64,000 nucleotides of DNA from Thioalkalivibrio sulfidiphilus (GTDB lineage: Bacteria > Pseudomonadota > Gammaproteobacteria > Ectothiorhodospirales > Ectothiorhodospiraceae), in contig NZ_KB898923.1 of the NCBI RefSeq assembly GCF_000377945.1, positions 59,707 through 123,706 of the forward strand, read 5' to 3'. How positions within the stretch are numbered: position 1 is the stretch's first letter; each line of letters begins with the position of its first letter. Shown here piece by piece: positions 37,560 to 47,959 of the stretch. Position numbers and translations under genes: made by a program. Below the pieces are notes generated by a model. That model was not told the origin of the DNA. It saw only the letters and a program-made list of their open reading frames with translations, and made no database searches.

Positions 37560-37606
37560 AGGCTTTCAATTCCCACTTCCCAATTCACACTGCTCACTTC
37601 CCAGCA
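37516..37606. repeat. Inverted repeat shared by the 3' ends of hemE and its convergent neighbour
   Basis: Words GAAGT, GAAGTGTGAATTGGG (left, about 37532-37546) and CCCAATTCACAC, CACTTCCC (right, 37580-37601) face each other across the six-base gap between the two stop codons. Each arm is translated as the end of one protein. Confidence 0.75.
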
Positions 37607-38186
37607 GCCCCCTGACCTCCTTGATCCCCGCCCGGCGCATGGGCTTGCCGTCCACCGGGCTGGGCGGCGCCTGACGGATGCCCTTGACGGGAAACACCAC
37701 GGCCTCCACGTCGGCACCCGGGCCGGCGAAGGCGATCACCGGGTAGAACACGTACCCCTGCCCCGAACGCATCCGACGCTCATCACCGCGCCAGCGGATA
37801 CCCCGATCCTCCAGGTGGAAAATCACCTCCTCCACGCTGTCGGCGAACAGGTGCAGGGTGATCTCCTCGCGTCCGTTGACCAGCCCCTCCAGCACCGGCC
37901 CCACCAGGCGCGGCTCGAACGGAGCCAGCAACTCCATGGCCTGCACGGCCGCCTCGCGCAGCCGCATCAGCGCCTCGCGGCTGGCATCGTCCTCGAACAG
38001 CCGCTGGCGGGCATGCACCGCCTCCTCGATCTCCACATTGCGCGGCAGGTTGCGGGTCTGGCCGGCGCCGAGGCGCTCGGCCGCCTTGCGCTTGGCAAGC
38101 CCGTAATCAGCCACCCCCTCGTCCAGGATGATGCGCGCCGCCTCCTCCATGATGAGCTGGCGTACTCTGAGATCATTGGTGGACAT
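37566..38186 (-). CDS. Uncharacterised conserved-looking protein
   Basis: 206 residues, soluble. Residues 8-40 (RQLIMEEAARIILDEGVADYGLAKRKAAERLG) form a helical segment seen in uncharacterised proteobacterial proteins. A following segment (RLVGPVLEGLVNGREEITLHLFADS) has the strand-helix-strand character of minimal nucleotidyltransferases, but a full GS...DxD motif is not evident. The last residues (GSEQCELGSGN) come from the inverted repeat shared with hemE. Function not recognised; nucleotidyltransferase-like is only a guess. Confidence 0.65.
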   Translation of the reverse strand: MSTNDLRVRQLIMEEAARIILDEGVADYGLAKRKAAERLGAGQTRNLPRNVEIEEAVHARQRLFEDDASREALMRLREAAVQAMELLAPFEPRLVGPVLEGLVNGREEITLHLFADSVEEVIFHLEDRGIRWRGDERRMRSGQGYVFYPVIAFAGPGADVEAVVFPVKGIRQAPPSPVDGKPMRRAGIKEVRGLLGSEQCELGSGN

Positions 38187-38295
38187 GGATCGATCTCCGG
38201 ATACCGAGGGAACCCCGGCTCAGTCTACCCCGCAAACGGCGGGGATCACCATGCGGCGAATACGCTGATGCGGCAGAACGCGGCTGACGCAGGGA

Positions 38296-40749
38296 TCAGA
38301 ACAGGAATTCGGGGCGCACTTCGTCCTGCCCGGTCCCAGGCGTCTCGCCGGCAGGCGCGGGCACGCTGTCCTGCGCCTCCGGCACCTGCTCCGGCGTGAA
38401 GGTCTCGAACAGGGCGCGCCGGGTACGGGCAGTGGCCAGGCCACCGGTCTCGGCATCGATACGTACCGTCACCATACCCTCGGGCTCATCCATGATGCGC
38501 AAGGGACGGCCGGACAGGGCCTCGCGCATGTACTCGATCCACATGGGCAGGGCGGTCGCGCCCCCGGACTCCCGAGGACCCAGCGGCGAGTTGTCGTCAA
38601 AGCCGACCCAGGCGGTGGTCACCACCTCCCCATTGAAGCCGCTGAACCAGGCGTCGCGCAGATCGTTGGTGGTGCCGGTCTTGCCGGCGATGTCCTCACG
38701 GGCCAGGGCCCGGGCACGGCGTGCGGTACCGTCCTGGATCACGTCGCGCATCATGCTCACCATCTGGTAGGCATTGGTGGGCGACAGGACACGTTCCGCC
38801 ACGCGCAATCCGTCCACCTCGAGCGGTTCGTTCACCTCACCCGCACCCATGGAAGCGATCTGCAACTCGACCCGCTGCTGTGGCTCACAGGGCGCCTCGC
38901 AGACCCGGATCGGGTTGGCCTGTTCCAGGATCTCGCCATCGGGCCACTCGATACGCTCGATAAACCAGGGCTCGATGCGATATCCGCCGTTGGCGAACAC
39001 TGCATAGGCGGCGGTCATCTCCAGGGGCGTGACGGCACCGCTGCCCAGGGCCAGGGACAGGTCCCGCGGATGACGGGAAGGGTCCAGGCCGAAACGGCTG
39101 GAGACGTAATCATGGGCATAGCGCACCCCGATGGCATGCAGCAGCCGGATGGAGACCAGGTTGCGCGATTCGGTCAAGGCCTCGCGCAGGCGGGTGGGGC
39201 CATAGAAGCGGCCGCTGTAATTGGTGGGCCGCCAGGTGTCCTCCAGGGCGGGATCCTCGAACACCACCGGGGCATCGTTGATCAGGCTCGCCGGCGAATA
39301 GCCGCGCTCCAGGGCCGCGGAATAGATGAAGGGCTTGAAGGCGGAACCCGGTTGGCGCGAGGCCTGCACGGCACGGTTGAAACTGGCCTGGAAGAAGTCG
39401 TAGCCCCCCACCAGGGCGATAATGGCACCGTTTCGCGGGTCCAGGGACACCAGGGCACCGCCCACAGCAGGCATCTGGGCCAGGCGCCATGACTCATCCC
39501 CCTGACGCTCCACCCGCACCAGGTCACCGGCACTGAGCACGTCGCTCACCCGCTCCGGCACGGGCCCGGTACGGGACACATCAATATAGGGCCGCGCCCA
39601 GGACACGGCCTCCAGGTTCAGGGACACTCGACTGCCCGAGCCCAGGTAGACCTCCGCGGACTCGGCAGTCACCCGGGTCACGACCCCCGGCCAGAGCCGG
39701 CCACCCACCCGCGCCACCTGCCCCAGCACCCGGTCCAGGGCGGCGTCATCGGCATGCTCGGACAGGTCAATACGCGCCTCCGGGCCGCGATAGCCATGAC
39801 GGCGGTCGTACTCCATCAGGCCGTTGCGCAGGGCATTGTTGGCAGTGCGCTGCAGGCGACTGTCCAGGGTCGTGTAGACGCGGAAACCCTCGGTGTAGGC
39901 AGCCTCGCCAAAGCGAGCCAGCATCTCCTGGCGCACCATCTCGCCCACGTAGGCGGCCTCCAGTTGCACCACCGGGTTGTGCAAACGGGCTACCACCGGC
40001 CTGGCGCGCGCCTCGGCGAAGGCCTGCTCGTCGATCATGCCCAGATCGCGCATGCGCCCGAGGACATAATTGCGCCGTATCTCGGCGCGCCGCGGACTGG
40101 TCACCGGGTTGGTGGTGGACGGTGCCTTGGGCAGGCCTGCGATGGTGGCCATCTGATCCAGCGTGAGTTCGCCGACCGGGACGCCGTAATAGACCTGGGC
40201 CGCGGCGCCGACCCCGTAGGCCCGCTGACCCAGGTAAATCTTGTTCAGGTACAACTCGAGGATCTCGTCCTTGCTGAGCTCGCGCTCGATACGGAAGGCG
40301 AGGAAGATCTCGGTGATCTTGCGGGTATAGGTGCGGTCGCGGGTCAGGAAGAAGTTGCGCGCCAGCTGCATGGTGATGGTGCTGCCACCCTGGGTCTTCT
40401 CGCCGGTGGTGATCAGGTTCACAGCCGCCCGCAGCAGTCCGTGGTAATCCACCCCGGGGTGGCGGTAGAAACGATCATCCTCGGCGGCCAGAAAGGCCTG
40501 GACCAAGGGCTCGGGCATGTCCTCCAGGCGCAGGGGCTCACGGCGCTGCTCGCCATACTCCGCGATCATCAGGCCGTCCTGACTGAAGACCCGCAGGGGA
40601 ACCTGCAGCCGGACCTCCCGCAGAGTGTCCACCTCGGGCATGTCCGGGGCTACATATAAATAGGCGCCGGCTACCACCAGCACGCCGACGAAGAACAGGG
40701 CGAACAGGGTAGTCACACCCCAGCGGAGAACATTCAGAACAAAGCGCAT
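38296..40749 (-). CDS. mrcA: Penicillin-binding protein 1A (bifunctional transglycosylase/transpeptidase)
   Basis: 817 residues. One N-terminal membrane helix (about 10-32) precedes the GT51 domain with EDDRFYRHPGVD (catalytic Glu), GGSTITMQLARNFFL and YLNKIYLGQRAYGVG. An OB-like insert follows, then the transpeptidase domain with the active serine in GSAFKPFIYS, SRN in TESRNLVS and KTGTT. It polymerises and crosslinks peptidoglycan. It is divergent from pilM, the conserved ponA-pilMNOPQ arrangement. Confidence 0.97.
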   Translation of the reverse strand: MRFVLNVLRWGVTTLFALFFVGVLVVAGAYLYVAPDMPEVDTLREVRLQVPLRVFSQDGLMIAEYGEQRREPLRLEDMPEPLVQAFLAAEDDRFYRHPGVDYHGLLRAAVNLITTGEKTQGGSTITMQLARNFFLTRDRTYTRKITEIFLAFRIERELSKDEILELYLNKIYLGQRAYGVGAAAQVYYGVPVGELTLDQMATIAGLPKAPSTTNPVTSPRRAEIRRNYVLGRMRDLGMIDEQAFAEARARPVVARLHNPVVQLEAAYVGEMVRQEMLARFGEAAYTEGFRVYTTLDSRLQRTANNALRNGLMEYDRRHGYRGPEARIDLSEHADDAALDRVLGQVARVGGRLWPGVVTRVTAESAEVYLGSGSRVSLNLEAVSWARPYIDVSRTGPVPERVSDVLSAGDLVRVERQGDESWRLAQMPAVGGALVSLDPRNGAIIALVGGYDFFQASFNRAVQASRQPGSAFKPFIYSAALERGYSPASLINDAPVVFEDPALEDTWRPTNYSGRFYGPTRLREALTESRNLVSIRLLHAIGVRYAHDYVSSRFGLDPSRHPRDLSLALGSGAVTPLEMTAAYAVFANGGYRIEPWFIERIEWPDGEILEQANPIRVCEAPCEPQQRVELQIASMGAGEVNEPLEVDGLRVAERVLSPTNAYQMVSMMRDVIQDGTARRARALAREDIAGKTGTTNDLRDAWFSGFNGEVVTTAWVGFDDNSPLGPRESGGATALPMWIEYMREALSGRPLRIMDEPEGMVTVRIDAETGGLATARTRRALFETFTPEQVPEAQDSVPAPAGETPGTGQDEVRPEFLF

Positions 40750-42138
<1,389 letters not shown>

Positions 42139-42139
<1 letters not shown>

Positions 42140-42708
42140 TGTCCCATATCAACCTGCTCCCATGGCGCGAACAGCGGCGCAAGGAACAACAGAAGGAATT
42201 CGGCATCCTCGCGGGTGTCGCTGTCGTGGTCGCTGCCCTGGCGGTGTTTCTGGGTCACATCCATGTCAACGGCCTGATTGAGCATCAGCAGGCGCGCAAT
42301 GCCTACCTGCAGAACGAGATCCGCATCCTCGACCGGCAGATCGCCGAGATCCGCGACCTTGAAGCCACCAAGAAGGCGCTGATCGATCGCATGACCATCA
42401 TCCAGGAACTGCAAAGCAGCCGTCCGGTGGTTGTGCGCCTGTTCGACGAATTGGTTGTGCAACTGCCCGACGGCACCTACTACACCGCCATCGAGCAGCG
42501 TGGCAACAACCTGACCATCCGAGGTCGCGCCGAATCCAATGCCCGCATCTCCGCCATGATGCGCAACCTGGAGGCCTCCCCCTGGTTTGGTGAGCCTAGC
42601 CTGCAGGTAATTGAGACCCGCGAACAACAGGGCACCCGCATCCGGGACTTCGTCCTCAACGTGCGCCAGGCTACACCCAAGAAGGACAACGAAGGGGGGG
42701 CGTCGTGA
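42139..42708 (+). CDS. pilN: Type IV pilus inner-membrane alignment protein PilN
   Basis: 189 residues. It begins with the PilM-binding motif INLLPWREQRRKEQQ (4-18), then a membrane helix (about 26-42), a coiled coil and a periplasmic ferredoxin-like domain. It pairs with PilO to link PilM to PilP/PilQ. The start and stop overlap pilM and pilO. Confidence 0.95.
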
Positions 42709-43292
42709 ACCTGCAGGATCTGAACAATATAGATCTCAAAACGATCGGTACGGCACCTGTCGCCATCAAGGCGATCGCCATCGCCATCCTGATCATCGCC
42801 ATCCTGGGCATCGGGTACTGGTTCGTCATCAAGGATCAGCTGGAGCAACTGGACCGGGTTCAGGCCCAGGAAACCCAGCTGCGACAGACCTTCGAGACCC
42901 GCCAGCGCCGCGCCGCCAACCTGCAGGCCTACAAGGATCAGCTGGAGGAGATGCAGCGTACCTTCGGCACCATGCTGCGCCAGCTGCCAAGCCGCACTGA
43001 GATCCCCAGCCTGCTGGTCGACATCTCCCAGACAGCACTGGCCAGCGGCCTGGAGATCGACCTGTTCCGCCCCCAGGCCGAACAGCGCCGCGGCTTCTAC
43101 GCCGAAGCCCCCATACAACTGCGTATGCATGGCAGCTACGAACAGATGGCCGAATTCACCAGCGGCGTGGCCAGTCTGCCGCGCATCGTGACCCTGCACG
43201 ACGTGGTGATCCGTCCCACCCAGGACGGCAGACGGCTGACCATGGAAGCCACCGCCAAGACCTATCGTTACCTGGATGAATCCGATGGCTGA
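42705..43292 (+). CDS. pilO: Type IV pilus inner-membrane alignment protein PilO
   Basis: 195 residues from a GTG overlapping the pilN stop by 4 bases. A membrane helix (about 22-42), coiled coil (EQLDRVQAQETQLRQTFETRQRR) and periplasmic domain with FRPQAEQRRGFYAEAPIQLRMHGSY match the family. Confidence 0.95.
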   Translation: MNLQDLNNIDLKTIGTAPVAIKAIAIAILIIAILGIGYWFVIKDQLEQLDRVQAQETQLRQTFETRQRRAANLQAYKDQLEEMQRTFGTMLRQLPSRTEIPSLLVDISQTALASGLEIDLFRPQAEQRRGFYAEAPIQLRMHGSYEQMAEFTSGVASLPRIVTLHDVVIRPTQDGRRLTMEATAKTYRYLDESDG

Positions 43293-43845
43293 TCTTCATA
43301 CCGCGTCAACCGCCTACGCGACGCGTCTGGGCGTTGCCATCTCCACTGCCGTGCTGCTGGTGGCCGCCCTGACCGGTTGCGGCAGCGGCATGAGCGACCT
43401 GGAGCAATACGTGGAACAGACCAAGGCCCGCCCCGGAGGGCGCATCGAGCCGATCCCCGAGGTCCAGCCCCAGGAGGTCTTCGTCTACCCCGGTCATGCG
43501 CGGGACCCCTTCGACGCCTCCGTGATCATCACGCGCGCGGCGCCGCAACGCCCGGTCTCCACAAGCACGATCACCATCGACCCGAACAGGCCCCAGGAAT
43601 ACCTGGAAAACTTCCCCCTGGATACCCTGCGCATGGTGGGCACCCTGTACCAGGATGGCACCACCTGGGCGCTGATCCGCACGCCGGACCGCACCATCCA
43701 GCGGGTGACGGTGGGCAATTACATGGGACAAAACCACGGACGCATTACCCGGATCACTGAAAGCGGTGTCGATCTGACCGAGATCGTCCCGGACGGCTTC
43801 GGCGGATACATGGAGCGAGCCGGCTCCGTTGCGCTCAGCGAATAA
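43276..43845 (+). CDS. pilP: Type IV pilus lipoprotein PilP
   Basis: 189 residues from the ATG at 43276; an ATG at 43285 is an alternative. A lipobox (LTGC, Cys near 35) makes it an inner-membrane lipoprotein. The flexible region is followed by a C-terminal beta-domain (PLDTLRMVGTLYQDGTTWALI, VTVGNYMGQNHGRI) that binds the PilQ N0 domain. It overlaps pilO. Confidence 0.94.
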   Translation: MNPMADLHTASTAYATRLGVAISTAVLLVAALTGCGSGMSDLEQYVEQTKARPGGRIEPIPEVQPQEVFVYPGHARDPFDASVIITRAAPQRPVSTSTITIDPNRPQEYLENFPLDTLRMVGTLYQDGTTWALIRTPDRTIQRVTVGNYMGQNHGRITRITESGVDLTEIVPDGFGGYMERAGSVALSE

Positions 43846-43864
43846 GAAACGAGGAACCGACGTT

Positions 43865-46000
43865 ATGAGACTGGCGACACTCACCTGCCTCCCCCACCGC
43901 AACCGGATGACCGCGAAGGCATCTGGCAGGGGCCTGATGCGCAACACGATTACCTTCTTGGCTCTCTGTCTGCTGCTGGCAATTGTCAGCAGCCCGGCAC
44001 TGGCCCAAGGCAACGTTCTCGAGCGGATCACCTACACCACCCTGCCGGGCGACCGACTACAAGTGACCTTGGGCTTTGCCAGCCAGCCGGCGGCACCCAC
44101 CAGCTTCACCATCGACAACCCGGCCCGCATCGCCCTCGACTTCCCTGACACTCGTATCGGTCTGGCCCAGCGCAGCCAGGACATCGGCGTCGGGCTGGCG
44201 CGCTCCATCTCCACCGCGGAAGCCCGCGACCGCACCCGCGTGGTGGTCAACCTGGTGCGCATGATGGCGTTCGAGACCCAAGTGCGCGGCAACGATGTGG
44301 TGCTAACCCTGTCGCCCGATGCCAGCGCCCCTGCCGCCGCGGTTTCCCAGACCGCCGCAGCGCCTGCGACCCGAACGGTCACTGGCGACACCCAAATCAG
44401 CAATGTGGACTTCCGCCGCGGCGCCGAGGGTGAAGGCCGGGTCGTGGTGCACCTCACCGACCCAAGGACCCGCGTGGATGTGCGCGAGCAGGCGGGCCGC
44501 ATCGAACTCAACTTCCTGCGCACCGGTCTGCCCGAGGACCTGGAGCGCCGTCTGGACGTGATCGACTTCGCAACTCCAGTTCAGACCATCGACACCATCC
44601 GCGAGACCGACCGGGTTCGCATGGTGGTGGCGGCCACAGGCAAGTACGACACCCTCTCTTACCAGGTGGAAAACCAGTACATCCTGGAGGTCAAGCCCAT
44701 CACCGAGGCCGAGGCCGAGGAGATCCAGCGCGACCGTTTCACCTACACCGGAGAGCGCCTCTCCCTGAACTTCCAGGACATCGAGGTTCGCTCGGTGCTG
44801 CAGTTGATCGCCGATTTCACCGACTTGAACGTGGTGGTGAGCGACTCGGTGACTGGCAATATCACCCTGAGACTGCGCAACGTGCCCTGGGATCAAGCCT
44901 TGGACATCATCCTGCGCTCCAAGGGCCTGGGCATGCGTGAGGCCGGCAATGTGATCTTTGTTGCGCCCACGGAAGAGATCGCCGCCCGGGAGAAGCTGGA
45001 AATGGAAAGCCGCAAGCAGGTGGAAGAACTGGCCCCCCTGCGCGCCGAGTTCATCCAGGTCAACTACGCCCGTGCCGAGGACGTGGCCGCCATCATCCGA
45101 AGTGACCGCACTACCTTCCTGTCCGATCGCGGCAGCCTGACCGTGGACAACCGCACCAACACCCTGCTCGTGCAGGACACCGAGGCCAAACTGGCCGATA
45201 TCCGTCGTCTGATCGACCGGCTCGACATCCCCGTCCAGCAGGTACTGATCGAGACCCGCATCGTGATCGCCAGCGATGACTTCGCCCGTGACCTGGGCGC
45301 CCGCTTCGGTGTGACCGGCGTGGGGCAGACCGGCCGTACCCAGACCTTCACGACAGGCAACCTGGCCGGCACCACGGAGATGATCCGCGGTGATGAACTG
45401 AGTCTGTTGAATCGCCTCAACACAAATCTGCCTGTAACCTCCACCAGCGCCGGCAGCATCGCACTGTCCATCCTGCGCCCCGACGTGTTGCTGGACCTGG
45501 AGATCTCCGCACTGCAAGTGGAAGGCCGCGGCGAGATCATCTCCAGCCCGCGCGTCATCACCGCCAACGGTCAGACCGCCCGCATCCAGCAGGGTGAACG
45601 CATCCCCTACCAGGAGGCCACCTCCAGCGGCGCCACGGCCGTGCAATTCATCGAGGCGGTGCTGGCCACCGAGGTGACGCCCCAGATCACCCCCAACGGC
45701 AACATCATCCTCAATATCAGGGTGAACAAGGACAACCCGGGCACGCTGGTGGTGCAGGGCACGCCCTCCATCGAGACCCGCGAGGTGGAGACCCAGGTGT
45801 TCGTGCGCAACGGCGAGACCGTGGTGCTGGGCGGCGTCTACGAGATAGATAACCTGGAAACCCTGGAGAAGGTGCCCTTCTTTGGCGATCTGCCTGGCAT
45901 CCGCCACCTGTTCCGGCGCACCGGCAAGTCCACCCGCAAGGCGGAACTGCTGATCTTCGTCACGCCGAAGGTCATCGAGGAAACCGCCTTCAACCGCTAA
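43865..46000 (+). CDS. pilQ: Type IV pilus secretin PilQ
   Basis: 711 residues from the ATG at 43865 (GAGGAA about 9 bases upstream). A signal peptide ends near SSPALAQ. Two AMIN peptidoglycan-binding domains are followed by the STN/N0 domain (LNFQDIEVRSVLQLIADFTDLNVVVSD), an N1 domain and the secretin core with VEGRGEIISSPRVITANGQ and VPFFGDLPGIRHLFR near the C-terminus. It forms the outer-membrane pore through which the pilus passes. A terminator follows. Confidence 0.97.
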   Translation: MRLATLTCLPHRNRMTAKASGRGLMRNTITFLALCLLLAIVSSPALAQGNVLERITYTTLPGDRLQVTLGFASQPAAPTSFTIDNPARIALDFPDTRIGLAQRSQDIGVGLARSISTAEARDRTRVVVNLVRMMAFETQVRGNDVVLTLSPDASAPAAAVSQTAAAPATRTVTGDTQISNVDFRRGAEGEGRVVVHLTDPRTRVDVREQAGRIELNFLRTGLPEDLERRLDVIDFATPVQTIDTIRETDRVRMVVAATGKYDTLSYQVENQYILEVKPITEAEAEEIQRDRFTYTGERLSLNFQDIEVRSVLQLIADFTDLNVVVSDSVTGNITLRLRNVPWDQALDIILRSKGLGMREAGNVIFVAPTEEIAAREKLEMESRKQVEELAPLRAEFIQVNYARAEDVAAIIRSDRTTFLSDRGSLTVDNRTNTLLVQDTEAKLADIRRLIDRLDIPVQQVLIETRIVIASDDFARDLGARFGVTGVGQTGRTQTFTTGNLAGTTEMIRGDELSLLNRLNTNLPVTSTSAGSIALSILRPDVLLDLEISALQVEGRGEIISSPRVITANGQTARIQQGERIPYQEATSSGATAVQFIEAVLATEVTPQITPNGNIILNIRVNKDNPGTLVVQGTPSIETREVETQVFVRNGETVVLGGVYEIDNLETLEKVPFFGDLPGIRHLFRRTGKSTRKAELLIFVTPKVIEETAFNR

Positions 46001-46027
46001 GGAATACCACTGAGCCCATGAACCACC

Positions 46028-46057
46028 CGGCGCCCGCCCCTTGGCGGGCGCCGTCAT
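46028..46057 (+). terminator. Terminator hairpin after pilQ
   Basis: The 11-bp stem CGGCGCCCGCC / GGCGGGCGCCG with a 4-base loop is followed by TCATTT. It ends 8 bases before the aroK start codon. Confidence 0.7.
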
Positions 46058-46064
46058 TTCGACC

Positions 46065-46637
46065 ATGACCCAGACCGGCAACATCATCCTCATCGGCCCC
46101 ATGGGCGCTGGCAAGTCCACCATCGGACGCCAGCTGGCCGCTGCCCTGCACCTGCCCTTCCGGGACAGCGACAAGGAGATCGAGCGGCGCACCGGGGTGG
46201 ACATCCCCACCATCTTCGAGTTCGAGGGCGAAGAGGGCTTCCGCAACCGGGAGTCCGCCATGCTCGAGGAGTTGTGCACCGAGCAGGGCATCGTGCTGGC
46301 CACCGGCGGCGGCGCGGTGATGCGGCCACAGAATCGCGCCCTGCTCAGGGACTGCGGCCTGGTGGTTTACCTGAAGACCTCGGTGAAGACCCAGCTGCGG
46401 CGCACGGCCCGGGACCGCAATCGCCCCCTGCTGCAGACCGAAGACCCCCGCGCCCGGCTCGAGGAGCTCATGCGCATCCGCGACCCGCTGTACCGGGAGA
46501 TCGCTGAGCTGACCGTGGACACCGACCGGGACTCCATCCGCAAGGTGGTGCAGGAGATCTCGCGGTACTACCGCATGAAAAACAATGACAGGATGGACAA
46601 CGCCTCGCATAGCATCCCTAGGCCGGACAAAGCGTAA
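46065..46637 (+). CDS. aroK: Shikimate kinase AroK
   Basis: 190 residues from the ATG at 46065 ([18 protein letters not shown]). Walker A is at 11-18, the shikimate-binding [11 protein letters not shown] and ATGGGAV follow, then RDRNRPLL in the lid. It phosphorylates shikimate. The usual C-terminus is near EISRYY; about 20 more residues are encoded by repeat sequence and the stop lies inside a REP-like element. No Shine-Dalgarno is visible because the pilQ terminator abuts the start. Confidence 0.95.
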   Translation: MTQTGNIILIGPMGAGKSTIGRQLAAALHLPFRDSDKEIERRTGVDIPTIFEFEGEEGFRNRESAMLEELCTEQGIVLATGGGAVMRPQNRALLRDCGLVVYLKTSVKTQLRRTARDRNRPLLQTEDPRARLEELMRIRDPLYREIAELTVDTDRDSIRKVVQEISRYYRMKNNDRMDNASHSIPRPDKA

Positions 46638-46684
46638 GCGGTGTCCGGCGCAAATGCCCGATGACGCTTCGCTATATCGGGCAG
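46618..46684. repeat. REP-like element, copy 1 (after aroK)
   Basis: TAGGCCGGACAAAGCGTAAGCGGTGTCCGGC is a hairpin, followed by GCCCGATGACGC...ATATCGGGC, a second hairpin. The two-hairpin design and the wording match the copy at 47859-47930, in the same orientation. An AATCCTGTTAATC...AATCCTGTTCATCCTGTC module follows at 46731-46767. Confidence 0.8.
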
Positions 46685-46779
46685 GCTGAAGGCGGGGGAT
46701 ACCCCCTGTCTCGCCAGCCAATCCCGTGAAATCCTGTTAATCTTGAAAAATCCTGTTCATCCTGTCCATGGCATTTCCC

Positions 46780-47862
46780 ATGCAGACCCTCACCGTAGAA
46801 CTCGGCGACCGCAGCTACCCCATCCACATCGGCCGTGGCCTGCTGGATGATCCTGCCCGCTTCGCGCCCCACATACGCGGCAAACGGGTGATGATCGTCA
46901 CCAATGAGACCGTGGCCCCCTTCTACCTGGACCGCCTCAAGCGCACTTTGGGTGACTTCCGAGTGGATACAGTCATCCTGCCCGACGGGGAGGAATACAA
47001 GACCCTGGAGACCCTCAATCAGGTCTATACCGCCCTGCTCGAGGCCCGCTTCGACCGCAAGGCGACCCTGGTGGCCCTGGGCGGCGGGGTGATCGGCGAC
47101 ATCACCGGCTTTGCCGCCGCCAGCTATCAGCGGGGCGTGGACTTCATCCAGGTGCCCACCACCCTGCTTTCCCAGGTGGATTCCTCCGTGGGTGGCAAGA
47201 CCGGCGTCAACCATCCGCTGGGCAAGAACATGATCGGCGCCTTCCACCAGCCCCGCTGCGTGGTGATCGACACGGACACCCTGGACACCCTGCCGGACCG
47301 GGAGCTGCGTGCCGGCATTGCCGAGGTCATCAAGTACGGGCTGATCTGCGACCGGCCTTTCTTCGACTGGCTGGAAACCCACATGGACCGCCTGCTGGCC
47401 CGCGACCCCGAGGCCCTGGCCTATGCCATTCACCGCTCCTGCCAGGACAAGGCCCAAGTGGTGGCCGAGGACGAGCGGGAAGGCGGACGCCGCGCCATCC
47501 TCAACCTGGGTCATACCTTCGGCCACGCCATCGAGACCGGCATGGGCTATGGCGTGTGGCTGCATGGCGAGGGCGTGGCCGCGGGCATGGTCATGGCCGC
47601 GCGCCTGTCCCGGCGCCTGGGCTGGCTGAATGAGGACGATCTGCATCGCACCGAGGCGCTGATCGCCAGGGCAGGCCTGCCGGTCGAGCCGCCTGCCGAG
47701 ATCACCGCCGAGCGTTTCGCCGAACTCATGTCCGTGGACAAGAAGGTCCTGGACGGCCAGCTGCGCTTGGTACTGTTGCGCGGCATCGGCGAGGCGGTGG
47801 TTACCGCCGATTTCGATCCAGCGGCCCTGGACGCCACACTACGGGAGCCGAGGGGATCGTAG
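46780..47862 (+). CDS. aroB: 3-dehydroquinate synthase AroB
   Basis: 360 residues from the ATG at 46780 ([18 protein letters not shown], the family start); an ATG at 46768 would add four residues. It converts DAHP to 3-dehydroquinate using NAD and a metal. NAD-binding [37 protein letters not shown] and metal ligands in [12 protein letters not shown] are present. Its TAG stop is the start of a REP-like element. Confidence 0.97.
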   Translation: MQTLTVELGDRSYPIHIGRGLLDDPARFAPHIRGKRVMIVTNETVAPFYLDRLKRTLGDFRVDTVILPDGEEYKTLETLNQVYTALLEARFDRKATLVALGGGVIGDITGFAAASYQRGVDFIQVPTTLLSQVDSSVGGKTGVNHPLGKNMIGAFHQPRCVVIDTDTLDTLPDRELRAGIAEVIKYGLICDRPFFDWLETHMDRLLARDPEALAYAIHRSCQDKAQVVAEDEREGGRRAILNLGHTFGHAIETGMGYGVWLHGEGVAAGMVMAARLSRRLGWLNEDDLHRTEALIARAGLPVEPPAEITAERFAELMSVDKKVLDGQLRLVLLRGIGEAVVTADFDPAALDATLREPRGS

Positions 47863-47930
47863 GCCGGACAAAGCAAAAGCGGTGTCCGGCAAAGGGGTGC
47901 CCGATGCCGCTGACGCTCTATCGGGCCTAC
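47859..47930. repeat. REP-like element, copy 2 (after aroB)
   Basis: GTAGGCC at one end pairs with GGCCTAC at the other. Inside are the hairpins GCCGGACA...TGTCCGGC and CCCGATGCC...CTATCGGG. It contains the aroB stop codon. A short ACTGACCACTGACCACTG module follows up to 47952. Confidence 0.88.
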
Positions 47931-47959
47931 GAACTGACCACTGACCACTGCTGATTGCC

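Noticed and set aside
44303..46303. 666-codon minus-strand frame opposite pilQ, and a 624-codon frame opposite rpoD (57346-59220)
   Set aside because: Composition is typical of antisense frames in GC-rich DNA, with no recognisable domains.
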